This document shows positions 18,119 through 18,423 of a stretch of 18,423 nucleotides of DNA, in pieces. This stretch comes from Globomyces pollinis-pini (taxonomy: Eukaryota; Chytridiomycota; Chytridiomycetes; Rhizophydiales; Globomycetaceae): contig MU621420.1 in the NCBI GenBank assembly GCA_025399215.1, positions 1-18,423 of the forward strand, given 5' to 3'. The position numbers were made by a program, and so were the translations under genes. The notes under the pieces were generated by a model. That model had not been told where the DNA came from, made no database searches, and worked only from the letters and a program-made list of their open reading frames with translations. How positions within the stretch are numbered: the first letter of the stretch is position 1; every line of letters starts with the position of its first letter.

Positions 18119-18423
18119 ACTCTATCATTACTAGATAATTATATGAATATATGATATAATGTTACAGTTTTGTACTTGTAGTTGTACACATTAGTACATA
18201 TGTACTTGAGTTCGATTAAATAGCTGAATTCACTGAGTGTATAAGCATTATTGAACCATTACATAGTTATAATTTGATTATTGGATTATAATACCGAAAT
18301 ATACTATTGGTTGATATTGGTGTTTCGGAGAGTGGATGAACTAAATTACTACAGAACGAATAAAACATTTGTGTTGTACGTCGTGATACTATATTGATTT
18401 TCTGTAATTGTTGAATAAAGAAG
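18119..18423. other. 3' flank of MFS carrier 2, no gene seen
   Basis: AT-rich sequence with no coding frame. It has several GTAC-containing words (TTGTACTTG, TTGTACAC) and a perfect 14-bp palindrome AGTACATATGTACT at 18193-18206. Confidence 0.5.

Noticed and set aside
1..18423. Ciliate origin, suggested by the tiny introns
   Set aside because: TAA, TAG and TGA all end genes at the family-expected places, so there is no stop-codon reassignment, and the gene set looks fungal.
1..18423. CRISPR array, insertion sequence, provirus or bacterial operon
   Set aside because: No spaced identical repeats, no transposase or viral genes, and the genes are spliced and alternate in strand.

Overview
This window looks like nuclear DNA of a fungus or close relative, probably an early-diverging lineage. 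Support: AT-rich sequence, standard stop codons (TAA, TAG and TGA all close genes), very compact spacing, and a fungal-style gene set (DUG1-like Cys-Gly metallodipeptidase, ROG1/LPL1-like lipase, CRAL-TRIO protein, AGC kinase, MCH1/nodulin-like MFS carriers) plus a rhodopsin-like GPCR. The taxon is inference; I cannot run a search.

Layout: 140-569 (+) small hypothetical protein; 683-1231 (-) C4C4 RING protein; about 1457-1924 (-) coiled-coil gene that seems frameshifted; 1925-2473 no gene but a long imperfect hairpin with a pol III B-box-like core; 2474-3478 (+) class A-type GPCR; 3558-4751 (-) lipase; 4870-4989 (+) short hydrophobic uORF; 4992-6309 (+) aldose 1-epimerase; 6427 to at least 7971 (-) CRAL-TRIO protein with a C-terminal membrane anchor; 8284-9795 (+) PKA-like kinase; 9916-11594 (-) DUG1-like peptidase; 11808-12243 (+) small hypothetical; 12302-13836 (-) MFS carrier 1; 13837-14480 no gene; 14481-16447 (-) Ser-rich nuclear-type protein; 16541-18118 (+) MFS carrier 2, a paralogue of carrier 1; then 3' flank. 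Strands mostly alternate. The genes are mixed housekeeping, signalling and transport genes, with no obvious common pathway.

The striking feature is splicing. By hand I can place 42 introns, all 25-36 nt. Every longer gap in a conserved protein splits exactly, at an AG|GT junction, into two or three introns of that same size with no exon between them. Three such pairs lie in the epimerase (32+29, 33+33, 36+34), a triplet in the DUG1-like gene (31+28+26), and a probable pair in the small gene at 11808 (25+27). The DUG1-like gene also has an 8-nt microexon carrying catalytic-site codons. Back-to-back minimal introns joined by zero-length exons are the best candidate here for something previously undescribed. 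The two MFS paralogues keep all five intron positions and five of six exon lengths exactly.
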